From contig CALZAP010000091.1 of assembly GCA_945614335.1 (NCBI GenBank), positions 1 to 6,327 on the forward strand: a stretch of DNA of 6,327 nt, read 5' to 3'. Positions within the stretch are counted from its first letter, which is position 1, and every line of letters begins with the position of its first letter. The DNA comes from an uncultured Prevotella sp. GTDB taxonomy: Bacteria; Bacteroidota; Bacteroidia; Bacteroidales; Bacteroidaceae. Both the position numbers and the translations under genes were made by a program. This document shows, piece by piece, positions 1 to 6,259 of the stretch. The notes under the pieces were generated by a model, which searched no databases, was not told the DNA's origin, and saw only the letters and a program-made list of their open reading frames with translations.

Positions 1-1729
1 AAATGTATCGACTGCTGGCTTTTGATGTTCTTGTTGAGCACGGCACAGTACGTCCGTCCACGGTGGTGGTGTCTCTCAGGTCTTTGTAGAAAGGTGCCTG
101 ATAGTAGAGTCCTGTGGCAAAACGAAGGGTGACATCTTGGTTGAAGGATGGCACTATGGCCAGCGATGCCCTTGGCGACACTGTCGTCTCCCCGTTATAC
201 GACCAGTGGCTGAACCTCAGTCCGTAGTTCAGCGTGTAGTAGTTAGGCTTCTCTGAGTTTCCGTTGAATCGGTATGTGTCCATGAGATAACCTTCAAGAC
301 GGTTGGCCTTGAGTTCGTTTTTCGACCTTAGGGAGTAAATGAGGTCGAGCCTTTGTGGGTCGTGAGGTATGGAGTATCCGCTTGAGTCGCGCATCTCATA
401 TTCGCTTGCGTTTTCCTTAATCTTTTCAAACTTGTATGTCAGGGCGGCTTCCGCCTCGTGTTTCTTCATTTTGTGTTTCAGCAGCAGCTTGAAACTTTCC
501 ACATGTCCTGTGAGATAGTTTCTCGCGTGCTCCAAGTATGTTCCCACGGCAATGTTTGAGTTTGTGTTGGTGTCGTCGAGCCAGTACTGTCCCTGTATGT
601 CGTAGGTTTCTTCCTCCTTGGTGTAGAAGGCTGAGGCGAGAAATGAGAGTGATGTGTTTGTCCCGATTTTCCTTGTTATGTCGAGAGCTCCGAAAAGTGT
701 TCTGAAGAGGTCTTTTTCCTGTCCGTCGAAATACACCTTGAAGTTTTTCACGTCTTCCATGGTGCCGAACGAGGTCTCCCTGTTGTCAGGCTCGAAGTTG
801 TAGTGGTTTTCTGAAATGTTGCCGATGAAGTTCACTGTCCATAGCGAGTCGGGCTTGTAGGTCAGGAAAGTCTGGTAGTCGAGGAAGTCGGGCTTGTACT
901 CTCCTTTGGTGTCCATCGAGCCTACGAGATATTTGTTTGTCTTGTATCTCAGTCCGTGGCTCATGGCGAATTTCTTTTTCGCCATTCCCACGTAGGCGCT
1001 TGCCCCGAGCAACGACACCGACGCTTTTGCCTCGTTTTTCTTTGGCTGACGGTAGGTGATGTCAAGTGCCGACGACATTTTGTCGCCATACTTTGCCTCG
1101 AAGCCACCGGTGGAAAAGGCTATTCCTCCCACCATGTCGGGATTTATCACGCTCAGTCCCTCCTGTTGTCCGCTTCTCACGAGGAAGGGTCTGTATACCT
1201 CTATATTATTGATATACACAGAGTTTTCGTCAAAGCTTCCGCCTCTCACGTTGTATTGTGACGACATCTCGTCGTGAGTGGACACTCCAGCTTGTTGCTG
1301 TATGAGTTCCTCCACCACATTTCCCGTGGCAGAAGGTGTGAGTTTTGCATTTTCTATGTCAAGGCGTTCGGTTTGTGATGTCTGCCTTTTCTTTTCCGTC
1401 ACCACCACTTCCTTCAGCGACTCCATAGGATACATCACCACCCTTAGGGTTTGTTTTCCCTTAGGTTTGCGTAATGTTCTCTGCCTTGTTTTGTAACCAA
1501 TCATTGAGAACTTCACGGTGACACTGTCAGCCGACCTTAGTTCGAGGCTGAACTTGCCTTTGAGGTTTGTCATCGTCACCTTAGCCTGTGCCGTACAGGC
1601 CACGGTAGCGAGTTCCACGGGATTTCCGTCGGTGTCTACCACGGTTCCCGTGAGGGTAAACGACTGTGCCCTGAGGTTGCTTGCCGCCAGGCATGTCATG
1701 ATTATGAAAATGTACCTTAATATATTCAT
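1..1729 (-). CDS. TonB-dependent outer-membrane receptor, 3' end beyond window, apparent frameshift near the edge
   Basis: This is a gated outer-membrane barrel that would import a ligand using TonB/ExbBD energy; the ligand cannot be read from sequence. About 576 codons are visible. Residues 1-21 form a signal peptide (MNILRYIFIIMTCLAASNLRA, cleavage before Q22). Residues ~23-103 are a carboxypeptidase-regulatory-like beta domain (GTVVDTDGNPVELATV, then FSMIGYKT). The plug follows, with VEELIQQQAGVS, NVRGGSFDENSVYINN (from N160) and STGGFEAKYGDKMSSALDI (~206-224). Barrel strands run to GLYYQAPFYKDLRD (540-553). It is not SusC-like, since the usual SusC plug signature and a SusD partner are absent. 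The start at 1729 is chosen because it opens the signal peptide. The gene begins 39 bases after the FemAB-like gene, with no good promoter between them, so co-transcription is likely. The frame stays open to base 1, but the conserved LNKNIKSQQSIH motif reads in another frame (see findings). Confidence 0.9.
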   Translation of the reverse strand, partial: MNILRYIFIIMTCLAASNLRAQSFTLTGTVVDTDGNPVELATVACTAQAKVTMTNLKGKFSLELRSADSVTVKFSMIGYKTRQRTLRKPKGKQTLRVVMYPMESLKEVVVTEKKRQTSQTERLDIENAKLTPSATGNVVEELIQQQAGVSTHDEMSSQYNVRGGSFDENSVYINNIEVYRPFLVRSGQQEGLSVINPDMVGGIAFSTGGFEAKYGDKMSSALDITYRQPKKNEAKASVSLLGASAYVGMAKKKFAMSHGLRYKTNKYLVGSMDTKGEYKPDFLDYQTFLTYKPDSLWTVNFIGNISENHYNFEPDNRETSFGTMEDVKNFKVYFDGQEKDLFRTLFGALDITRKIGTNTSLSFLASAFYTKEEETYDIQGQYWLDDTNTNSNIAVGTYLEHARNYLTGHVESFKLLLKHKMKKHEAEAALTYKFEKIKENASEYEMRDSSGYSIPHDPQRLDLIYSLRSKNELKANRLEGYLMDTYRFNGNSEKPNYYTLNYGLRFSHWSYNGETTVSPRASLAIVPSFNQDVTLRFATGLYYQAPFYKDLRDTTTVDGRTVPCSTRTSKASSRYI

Positions 1730-1768
1730 TACTATATAAAAAACGAGGAATTTGGAAAAATATTGTAT

Positions 1769-2743
1769 TTACAGACTCCAAATTCTTGAAAGCAATGAGT
1801 TAACCCATCCTATCCTGGTCATAAACCATCTGAATGCACTCACCTGTTTCCCGCCATATTTCATTATCAAGTCACGGTATTTGTTCTTGCTGTATGGCAG
1901 TCCGACATCGAGGAAGCAGAAATGGTCGTGACCGTCAGCATACGCCTCTTTGATGACATTCCATATCGTGACCTCAGCCGGATGCAGCCAAAGATAAGTC
2001 TTGCGCTTGAATGCCGCATACCATAGAAAAGCATTGTTTTGTGAAACGGCTAATGCACAGCAGCCTATCACGGTATTATGATATTTTGTGACATACAGCT
2101 TGCCATGTCCCGACTTCCATACCTCGCGGAAAAACAAGGAGTCGGGAATGTATCGTTTGAGTTTTGTTAAGTTATGGGCTTTGAGCAGCCGCATGAAGTC
2201 TCCAAACTCCTCCTCGTCGGCCACGGCAAGTGTCTCCACGCCTTTCTCCAAAGAAGCGTTAATGCGTTTCAGCAACTTCTTGTTTACGCGCTCCTCGGGC
2301 GACTTGCTGTGAAGTGAGTTGTAGATGTTCAGCCAGCTTACCGGGAAAAAGCCAAGCCGGCGAAGAGTCTTGTAGCCAAACATCTTTGTCGACAGATGAC
2401 TGAATTCCACATACCACACCCTTACCGGCATCTTCCTCATCAGTTCCTCCACAAGGCGGTCGAACACTTCGTTGGCGTCAGAACGGTCGGCATACTCGCC
2501 CTCGCCCACTATGCGGCAATGCCAGGTGAGATACGGAGGAAGCCACGACGACCGTCGCCTCACAACGGCAAGCAGGTGTCCGGCCACACTTCCGTCGGGA
2601 TGCATGGCCACTGCCATCAACGGACTGTGGCGTGGTGTACGCTCGTAGATGTGAAACAGCTCGGAGCTATGGAAGAAGTTGTTTCCTCCAAGTTCCGGAA
2701 GTTCCATCCCGCTGGTATATATTATGATCGACAAATCGTTCAT
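1769..2743 (-). CDS. FemAB/GNAT-like acyltransferase family protein
   Basis: This 324-residue protein resembles the FemAB-like and GNAT-fold transferases of Bacteroidetes, which are built from two tandem GNAT-type domains. The N-terminal part has the family-style opening NNFFHSSELFHIYERT (~21-36) and a substrate-like strand MAVAMHPDGSVAGHLLAVV. A basic linker (~150-165) leads to the second domain, with KLYVTKYHNTVIGCCALAV, then FLWYAAFKRKTYLWLHPAE, and a C-terminal FLDVGLPYSKNKYRDLIMKY...GG segment. That segment resembles the FemAB 'FDFGG...FK..FGG' region. There is no signal peptide or membrane helix, so it should be cytoplasmic. FemAB relatives transfer amino acids to peptidoglycan precursors or acylate other substrates; the substrate here is unknown. 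The start at 2743 is preferred over Met13 because the first residues (MNDLSIIIYTSG) look like a genuine first strand and a -7 box lies at a suitable distance. It precedes the TonB receptor by 39 bases. Confidence 0.75.
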   Translation of the reverse strand: MNDLSIIIYTSGMELPELGGNNFFHSSELFHIYERTPRHSPLMAVAMHPDGSVAGHLLAVVRRRSSWLPPYLTWHCRIVGEGEYADRSDANEVFDRLVEELMRKMPVRVWYVEFSHLSTKMFGYKTLRRLGFFPVSWLNIYNSLHSKSPEERVNKKLLKRINASLEKGVETLAVADEEEFGDFMRLLKAHNLTKLKRYIPDSLFFREVWKSGHGKLYVTKYHNTVIGCCALAVSQNNAFLWYAAFKRKTYLWLHPAEVTIWNVIKEAYADGHDHFCFLDVGLPYSKNKYRDLIMKYGGKQVSAFRWFMTRIGWVNSLLSRIWSL

Positions 2744-2754
2744 ACGGATTACAT

Positions 2755-2760
2755 CTCCTT
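2755..2760 (-). promoter_or_regulatory. Shine-Dalgarno-like AAGGAG upstream of the FemAB-like gene
   Basis: On the minus strand AAGGAG lies 11 bases before the ATG at 2743. Such sites are rarely used in Bacteroidetes and the spacing is long, so it may be chance. It still supports 2743 over the internal Met as the start. Confidence 0.3.
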
Positions 2761-2779
2761 AGCCTTGACTTTCCGACTG

Positions 2780-2787
2780 CAAAAATA
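2780..2787 (-). promoter_or_regulatory. Bacteroidetes -7 box for the FemAB-like/TonB receptor operon
   Basis: The minus strand reads TATTTTTG, an exact match to the TAnnTTTG -7 consensus of the Bacteroidetes housekeeping sigma factor. It would start transcription about 30 bases before the ATG at 2743. No TTG-type -33 element is found at the usual 19-21 base spacing; the nearest is ~29 bases upstream. The run of T's makes a chance match easier. Confidence 0.45.
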
Positions 2788-2840
2788 ATAAATAAACATA
2801 AAAAACCGTGTGGCTACAATATTTTTTTAATATTATTTCT

Positions 2841-2848
2841 TACCTTTG
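2841..2848 (+). promoter_or_regulatory. Bacteroidetes -7 box for the nitroreductase-kdsC-maf operon
   Basis: TACCTTTG matches the TAnnTTTG consensus exactly and is followed by GC, as in many strong promoters of this phylum. It lies 40 bases before the ATG at 2889, giving a predicted leader of ~30-35 bases. The upstream side is a very AT-rich tract without a clear -33 TTTG. The same TACCTTTG octamer recurs in the promoter at 5416. Confidence 0.65.
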
Positions 2849-2888
2849 CGCCAAAAATCACATATATTAATTAATACAGGATAAAATT

Positions 2889-3416
2889 ATGACTGATTTC
2901 AAAGACTTGGCTCAACTGAGAAGAAGCCACAGAAAGTTCACTGATGAAGAGATAAACCCCGACCACGTTCAGGCTATACTGAGGGCTGCACTCATGTCAC
3001 CCACGTCAAAAAGCCAGAGGGCATGGCACTTCGTGGTGGTGGAAAACAAAACAGACATTGAGAAACTGGCAGACGCAAAAGACCTCGGCTCACAGTTTAT
3101 GAAAGGTGCACCTCTCGCCATTGCCGTTCTTGGCGACCCGCAAGCCAACGACTGCTGGATTGAGGACGGCTCTATTGCTGCCGTGTCGATGCAGTATCAA
3201 GCTGAAGAACTTGGACTTGGCTCATGCTGGGTGCAGATGCGAGGACGCGGACTTGCCGACGGAACCACAGCCGACGAGGTGATTCGTGGCATTCTCGACA
3301 TTCCAGCCAACTACTCCACCCTCTGCATCATTGCCTTCGGACACAAGGCCGACCAACGCAAGCCCCAGAACGAAGACAACCTGAAATGGGAAAACGTTCA
3401 TGCCGACAAGTTCTAA
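2889..3416 (+). CDS. Nitroreductase-family FMN oxidoreductase
   Basis: This 175-residue protein belongs to the nitroreductase family, whose members are FMN-dependent homodimers that use NAD(P)H to reduce nitro compounds, quinones or other acceptors. The physiological substrate cannot be deduced. The N-terminal RRSHRKF (residues 11-17) is the FMN-phosphate-contacting 'R.S.R.f' motif, followed by SPTSKSQRAWHFVVV (37-51). The central DCWIEDGSIAAVSMQYQAEELGLGSCW (88 onward) is the usual helix that packs on the flavin and dimer interface. The C-terminus has LCIIAFGHKAD. The length is typical of the short form of the family. The start is the first ATG after the -7 box at 2841. It is the first gene of a tight four-gene operon, with the next ATG four bases after its stop. 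Confidence 0.9.
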   Translation: MTDFKDLAQLRRSHRKFTDEEINPDHVQAILRAALMSPTSKSQRAWHFVVVENKTDIEKLADAKDLGSQFMKGAPLAIAVLGDPQANDCWIEDGSIAAVSMQYQAEELGLGSCWVQMRGRGLADGTTADEVIRGILDIPANYSTLCIIAFGHKADQRKPQNEDNLKWENVHADKF

Positions 3417-3420
3417 GCAA

Positions 3421-4191
3421 ATGAGAGTGACCATTATCGGCTCCGGCAATCTTGCCACACACCTCGGCAAGGCCATTGCCGGCTCAGGCCATGACATAGC
3501 GCAGGTATTCAGCCCTACTTACGACCATGCGCTCGCACTTGCTGACGCACTTGGCTGTTCTGCCACATCAAACATCAGCGAGATAAACCACGACTCTGAC
3601 TGCTACATCATTAGCATCAAGGACTCCGCCCTCCAGACTCTTATACCGGAACTCTGCAAGGGAAGGGATGACAAGGTGTTCATTCACACGGCGGGAAGTG
3701 TGCCTATCGACGTGTTTGAAGGAGCGGCAACCCATTATGGCGTGCTTTATCCCATGCAGACGTTCTCAAAGCAACGTGACGTTGATTTCTCCACCATACC
3801 TGTATTCACAGAGCACAACGACAGCGAGGCGAAGGCAGCTATTGACACATTAGCCCACAGTGTCTCACGCAACGTTACAGAGCTTTCGAGTGCCGACCGC
3901 AGGTATCTGCATCTTGCCGCAGTGTTCTCATGCAATTTTGTAAACCATTGCTATGCCCTTGCAGCCGACATCATGGAACGCCATGGCATGACCTTCGACC
4001 AGCTTCTGCCGCTCATCGACGAGACTGCATCAAAGGTGCACGAAATCCACCCACGTGAGGCACAGACAGGTCCGGCCGTACGTTACGACTCCAACGTCAT
4101 CAACCGCCAGCTCGACCTTTTGGCCGACAGTCCTCTTATGCGCGACATTTACGATATGATGAGCAAGAGCATACACATTAAGACAAAATAA
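3421..4191 (+). CDS. Rossmann-fold / DUF2520 domain protein (F420- or NADP-oxidoreductase-like)
   Basis: This 256-residue protein starts with a dinucleotide-binding fold, [19 protein letters not shown], containing the GxGNxxxxL turn at residues 7-15. It continues through strands typical of 6-phosphogluconate/F420-NADP oxidoreductase-like domains ([45 protein letters not shown]). The helical C-terminal half ([24 protein letters not shown], then [26 protein letters not shown]) is the DUF2520 signature. The biochemical role of this family is not established; a reductase or dehydrogenase activity is an inference from the fold. An in-frame ATG at 3400 would overlap the nitroreductase gene. The ATG at 3421 is chosen because it begins exactly at the first Rossmann strand and lies four bases after the previous stop. 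The next gene starts one base after its stop. Confidence 0.88.
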   Translation: MRVTIIGSGNLATHLGKAIAGSGHDIAQVFSPTYDHALALADALGCSATSNISEINHDSDCYIISIKDSALQTLIPELCKGRDDKVFIHTAGSVPIDVFEGAATHYGVLYPMQTFSKQRDVDFSTIPVFTEHNDSEAKAAIDTLAHSVSRNVTELSSADRRYLHLAAVFSCNFVNHCYALAADIMERHGMTFDQLLPLIDETASKVHEIHPREAQTGPAVRYDSNVINRQLDLLADSPLMRDIYDMMSKSIHIKTK

Positions 4192-4192
4192 T

Positions 4193-4711
4193 ATGATCAA
4201 TTACGACTTAAAGAAAATAAAGGCTATAGTGTTTGATGTGGACGGTGTGCTAAGCGCATCCACCATCACACTCCACCCCAACGGAGAACCAATGCGTACC
4301 GTGAACATCAAGGACGGCTACGCCATACAGCTCGCCATGAAACAAGGCCTGCGCATTGCAATTCTCACAGGAGGAAAAACCGAAAGCGTAAGACAAAGAT
4401 ACGCAAACCTTGGTGTTGAGGACATATACATGGCATGTGCCGTGAAACTACGGCCCTACGAGGAATTCCTCGCCAACTACTGCTATTCTGACGAGGAAGT
4501 GATGTACATGGGCGACGACATACCCGACTACGAAATAATGAAACGCGTGGGCTGCCCTGTATGTCCCAAAGACGCTTGCAGCGACATCAAGCAAATCTCG
4601 ATATACGTAAGCGACTCTCCCGGAGGATATGGCTGCGGACGAGACGTGATAGAACAAGTGCTTCGCGCACAAGGCAAATGGTTGGAAAACGAAAAAGCAT
4701 TCGGTTGGTAA
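4193..4711 (+). CDS. kdsC: KdsC-type 3-deoxy-D-manno-octulosonate-8-phosphate phosphatase (HAD family)
   Basis: This 172-residue cytoplasmic HAD phosphatase is predicted to hydrolyse Kdo-8-phosphate to Kdo and phosphate, a step toward the LPS inner core. HAD motif I is FDVDGVL (nucleophile Asp15, acid/base Asp17). Motif II is [13 protein letters not shown] (Thr59). The motif III lysine is probably Lys85 ([10 protein letters not shown]). Motif IV is [18 protein letters not shown] (Asp108/Asp109). There is no cap domain, as expected for the tetrameric C0 KdsC group, and the C-terminal [14 protein letters not shown] matches the KdsC tail that reaches the neighbouring active site. Proteobacterial KdsC has TGR in motif II, while this one has TGG. 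Related C0 enzymes act on other sugar acids (for example KDN-9-phosphate), so substrate is inferred from family. It is the third gene of the operon, one base after DUF2520 and two before maf. Confidence 0.85.
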   Translation: MINYDLKKIKAIVFDVDGVLSASTITLHPNGEPMRTVNIKDGYAIQLAMKQGLRIAILTGGKTESVRQRYANLGVEDIYMACAVKLRPYEEFLANYCYSDEEVMYMGDDIPDYEIMKRVGCPVCPKDACSDIKQISIYVSDSPGGYGCGRDVIEQVLRAQGKWLENEKAFGW

Positions 4712-4713
4712 TT

Positions 4714-5316
4714 ATGTTTGAACATCTGAAACCCTACAACATCATTCTCGCAAGCAACTCACCTCGCAGACGTGAGCTACTTGCCGGACTCGGAATAGAG
4801 TTCACCGTAAAAGTGCTTCCCGACATCGACGAGAGCTATCCCCCTACCCTGCCCTCAGACAAAGTGGCAGAACACATAGCCTGCAAGAAGGCTGAGGCAT
4901 ACAAGGCCGTGATGAATCACGACGACCTTATCATCACTGCCGACACGGTGGTGATAGTTGACAACCGCATACTTGGCAAGCCACACGACGCAGAAGAGGC
5001 AAAAGCCATGCTAAAAGCCATCAGCGGGAAAACACACCGTGTGGTGACAGGTGTGTCTATCACCACCTCCACCACCAGTCGGCATTTCTCTGTAGCCACC
5101 GACGTGACGTTCGCCTCGCTTAGCGACGAGGAGATAGAATTCTACGTCACTCGCTTCAAGCCATTCGACAAGGCTGGGGCATACGGCATACAGGAATGGG
5201 TAGGCTTTATAGGTGTCACATCTCTTAGCGGAAGCTACTACAACGTGATGGGGCTGCCTGTACAAAGGATATGGAATGAACTGAAATCGCTGAAAAACGG
5301 GCTGCAAATGGAATAA
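4714..5316 (+). CDS. maf: Maf family nucleoside triphosphate pyrophosphatase (dTTP/UTP type)
   Basis: This 200-residue protein of the Maf/HAM1-like fold hydrolyses non-canonical and some canonical NTPs to NMP plus pyrophosphate, as a house-cleaning enzyme; Maf proteins have also been linked to septum inhibition. The N-terminal ILASNSPRRRELL (11-23) is the triphosphate-binding loop. ADTVVIVDNRILGKP (76-90) holds the metal/catalytic Asp77, and DKAGAYGIQ (152-160) is the signature of the YhdE-like dTTP/UTP branch rather than the YceF 7-methyl-GTP branch. The frame is open upstream to an ATG at 4561, but that stretch overlaps kdsC and has no Maf similarity. The ATG at 4714, two bases after the kdsC stop, gives the normal family length. 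It is the last gene of the operon. Confidence 0.92.
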   Translation: MFEHLKPYNIILASNSPRRRELLAGLGIEFTVKVLPDIDESYPPTLPSDKVAEHIACKKAEAYKAVMNHDDLIITADTVVIVDNRILGKPHDAEEAKAMLKAISGKTHRVVTGVSITTSTTSRHFSVATDVTFASLSDEEIEFYVTRFKPFDKAGAYGIQEWVGFIGVTSLSGSYYNVMGLPVQRIWNELKSLKNGLQME

Positions 5317-5331
5317 AATGCCTAAAAACGT

Positions 5332-5358
5332 GTTTAAAATGCAATTTTGAAGTTAAAC
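5332..5358 (+). terminator. AT-rich inverted repeat after maf, possible weak terminator
   Basis: GTTTAA and TTAAAC arms enclose a smaller AAAAT/ATTTT stem, about 16-40 bases after the maf stop. The stem has almost no G-C pairs and no T-tract follows, so termination here would be weak. The operon may read on to the strong terminator at 5470-5505. Confidence 0.2.
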
Positions 5359-5392
5359 GATGTTAATTTCAGTATCTTTTTGGTTCAAAAAT

Positions 5393-5423
5393 TTTGTACT
5401 TTCAAATAATGCCATTACCTTTG
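5393..5423 (+). promoter_or_regulatory. Strong Bacteroidetes promoter (TTTG-N19-TACCTTTG) downstream of maf
   Basis: TTTG at 5393-5396 and TACCTTTG at 5416-5423 match the -33 and -7 elements of the Bacteroidetes housekeeping sigma factor with the preferred 19-base spacing. The region upstream is AT-rich, like an UP element. Transcription should start near 5428-5431. No coding region on this strand follows within the window; an intrinsic terminator follows after about 40 bases. Confidence 0.75.
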
Positions 5424-5429
5424 CACCCG

Positions 5430-5505
5430 ACAACTAGTAATTTTAATCTATATTTATCATTTTCCTAACAGGGAATCGGTCTGAGAAGATAGATTCCCTT
5501 TTTTT
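5430..5505 (+). ncRNA. Candidate small RNA (~75 nt) or orphan attenuated leader
   Basis: The stretch is bounded by the promoter at 5393-5423 and the intrinsic terminator at 5470-5505. Its 5' half (~5430-5469) is AT-rich and looks unstructured; its 3' half is the terminator hairpin. There is no ATG between promoter and terminator, so a leader peptide from ATG is excluded. I do not recognise it as 6S RNA, tmRNA, SRP RNA or a known riboswitch. The start is estimated from the usual distance to a -7 box. It could instead be the leader of a gene that was lost or displaced, since the next genes lie on the opposite strand. Confidence 0.5.
5470..5505 (+). terminator. Strong intrinsic terminator with GNRA-capped hairpin
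   Basis: AGGGAATC (5470-5477) pairs perfectly with GATTCCCT (5492-5499). Inside, after a G/A mismatch, a G-T wobble and TCT/AGA (5480-5482 with 5487-5489) extend the stem to a GAGA tetraloop (5483-5486) of GNRA type. Seven T's (5499-5505) follow directly. It works in the plus direction only, because the minus-strand reading has no T-tract after the stem. Confidence 0.85.
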
Positions 5506-5554
5506 ATGCCCATAACTCACAAGCCCCATAACTACTCTACTGAGCCAAACAAAG

Positions 5555-5905
5555 CTATAATTCATCCTCCCCTAAATATGCAATAACTTGATCTTTTAAT
5601 AATGGTAAATCCTCATTTATTACAAGCCACAGAATCTCAACATCAACAGCGAAATAGTCATGTACTAAAATATGGCGCATTTTTTCAATAACTCTCCATG
5701 GCGTACCTGGATGAATATCCTTAAACTCCTTTGTAAGTTTGTATATAGCTTCACCAATAATCTGAATATTGTATGCTATAGCATGAAGATGAAGAGAACT
5801 ATCCAATAATTGCTGCTTATTCTTACCCTCTACATATTCTTCTACTTTTTGGATAGCATTAAGGATATGTATCAATCTCGTTCTGTCTTTAACTTTTTCT
5901 CTCAT
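5555..5905 (-). CDS. hepT: HepT-like HEPN-domain ribonuclease toxin
   Basis: This 116-residue, mostly helical protein belongs to the HepT (formerly DUF86) group of HEPN toxins, which cleave RNA as dimers. The catalytic motif RX4HXY is intact: Arg77, His82 and Tyr84 in MRHILVHDYFAVD. The earlier helices include IAYNIQIIGEAIYKL (43-57), a typical HepT core. In characterised HepT/MntA pairs the antitoxin AMPylates the motif tyrosine, which is present here as Tyr84. The gene starts inside the end of mntA, overlapping by 17 bases in another frame, so translation is probably coupled. Base composition is visibly AT-richer than the kdsC-maf genes (21 G/C of 60 in 5641-5700 against 29 of 60 in 4561-4620), which suggests acquisition. 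No terminator was found after the stop on this strand. All motif residues are present, so it looks functional. Confidence 0.9.
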   Translation of the reverse strand: MREKVKDRTRLIHILNAIQKVEEYVEGKNKQQLLDSSLHLHAIAYNIQIIGEAIYKLTKEFKDIHPGTPWRVIEKMRHILVHDYFAVDVEILWLVINEDLPLLKDQVIAYLGEDEL

Positions 5906-6182
5906 ACACTAATATTCTATCTCGATTAGCACTTTCTACGGCAAATGGCAAAAGTTGCCCTTCGCGAACCAAATCTACTGGTCGATTCAGGCGATCTTCA
6001 AGATCACAAATCATTGCAAAATAGCTAAGACCCATACGAGCGTCGGGCGATAATTCAACCATTATGTCAATATCACTGTCTTCTCTTTCCTCATTACGAG
6101 AAAAAGAACCAAATATCCAAGCCTTTTCGACAGGTTTCGTCTTGAAGTATTCTGAAATCGTATTTGCGATACTTGCATCCAT
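5889..6182 (-). CDS. mntA: MntA-like minimal nucleotidyltransferase antitoxin
   Basis: This 97-residue protein is a minimal nucleotidyltransferase of the pol-beta superfamily, the antitoxin of type VII HepT/MntA pairs, which silences HepT by transferring AMP to its active-site tyrosine. The GSX10DXD motif is complete: Gly25-Ser26 in WIFGSFSRNEE, and Asp37/Asp39 in DSDIDIMVEL. A third acidic residue is probably Asp70 in RPVDLV. The length is typical for the family. The start at 6182 is the first ATG after a good promoter (6208-6239), with a leader of about 20 bases. It is the first gene of the two-gene module and overlaps hepT by 17 bases. Antitoxin-first order is one of the common arrangements. 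Confidence 0.9.
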   Translation of the reverse strand: MDASIANTISEYFKTKPVEKAWIFGSFSRNEEREDSDIDIMVELSPDARMGLSYFAMICDLEDRLNRPVDLVREGQLLPFAVESANRDRILVYERKS

Positions 6183-6207
6183 AAGCTATAATATAATAAT
6201 CACGCCA

Positions 6208-6239
6208 CAAAGTTAATAAGTATTTCCCAATAATCCAAA
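6208..6239 (-). promoter_or_regulatory. Promoter of the mntA-hepT module (TTTG-N20-TAACTTTG)
   Basis: On the minus strand TTTG (6239-6236) and TAACTTTG (6215-6208) match the Bacteroidetes -33 and -7 elements with a 20-base spacer. The predicted start is near 6200, close to the ATG at 6182. The promoter sits between the stop of the upstream gene (6260) and mntA, so the module has its own transcription unit. I see no obvious operator palindrome around it. Confidence 0.65.
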
Positions 6240-6259
6240 CATTTCTGCAATTATTTTTT

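Noticed and set aside
956..1739. Several plus-strand ORFs of 72-101 codons
   Set aside because: They lie antisense to the TonB receptor, whose frame carries a signal peptide, plug motifs and barrel strands. Their translations show no family features.
1727..1768. Separate promoter for the TonB receptor (TATTTTTC on the minus strand)
   Set aside because: It misses the final G of the -7 consensus, has no -33 partner and lies in a short AT-rich gap where such strings are common.
1581..1781. 66-codon minus-strand ORF overlapping the receptor start
   Set aside because: It overlaps the receptor's signal peptide and N-terminal domain in another frame, and its arginine- and glycine-rich translation shows no recognisable domain.
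2396..2788. 130-codon plus-strand ORF
   Set aside because: It is antisense to the FemAB-like gene and contains no recognisable motif; its end crosses the divergent promoter region.
3400..3420. Upstream ATG for the DUF2520 gene
   Set aside because: It would add seven residues before the first Rossmann strand and overlap the nitroreductase gene; the ATG at 3421 begins exactly at the fold.
4561..4713. Upstream ATG extending maf by 51 residues
   Set aside because: The extension is a shadow of kdsC in another frame; Maf similarity and normal length begin at 4714.
5430..5505. Reading the short transcript as a riboswitch or SRP/6S RNA
   Set aside because: Only the terminator hairpin is structured, and none of the conserved sequence blocks of those RNAs is visible.
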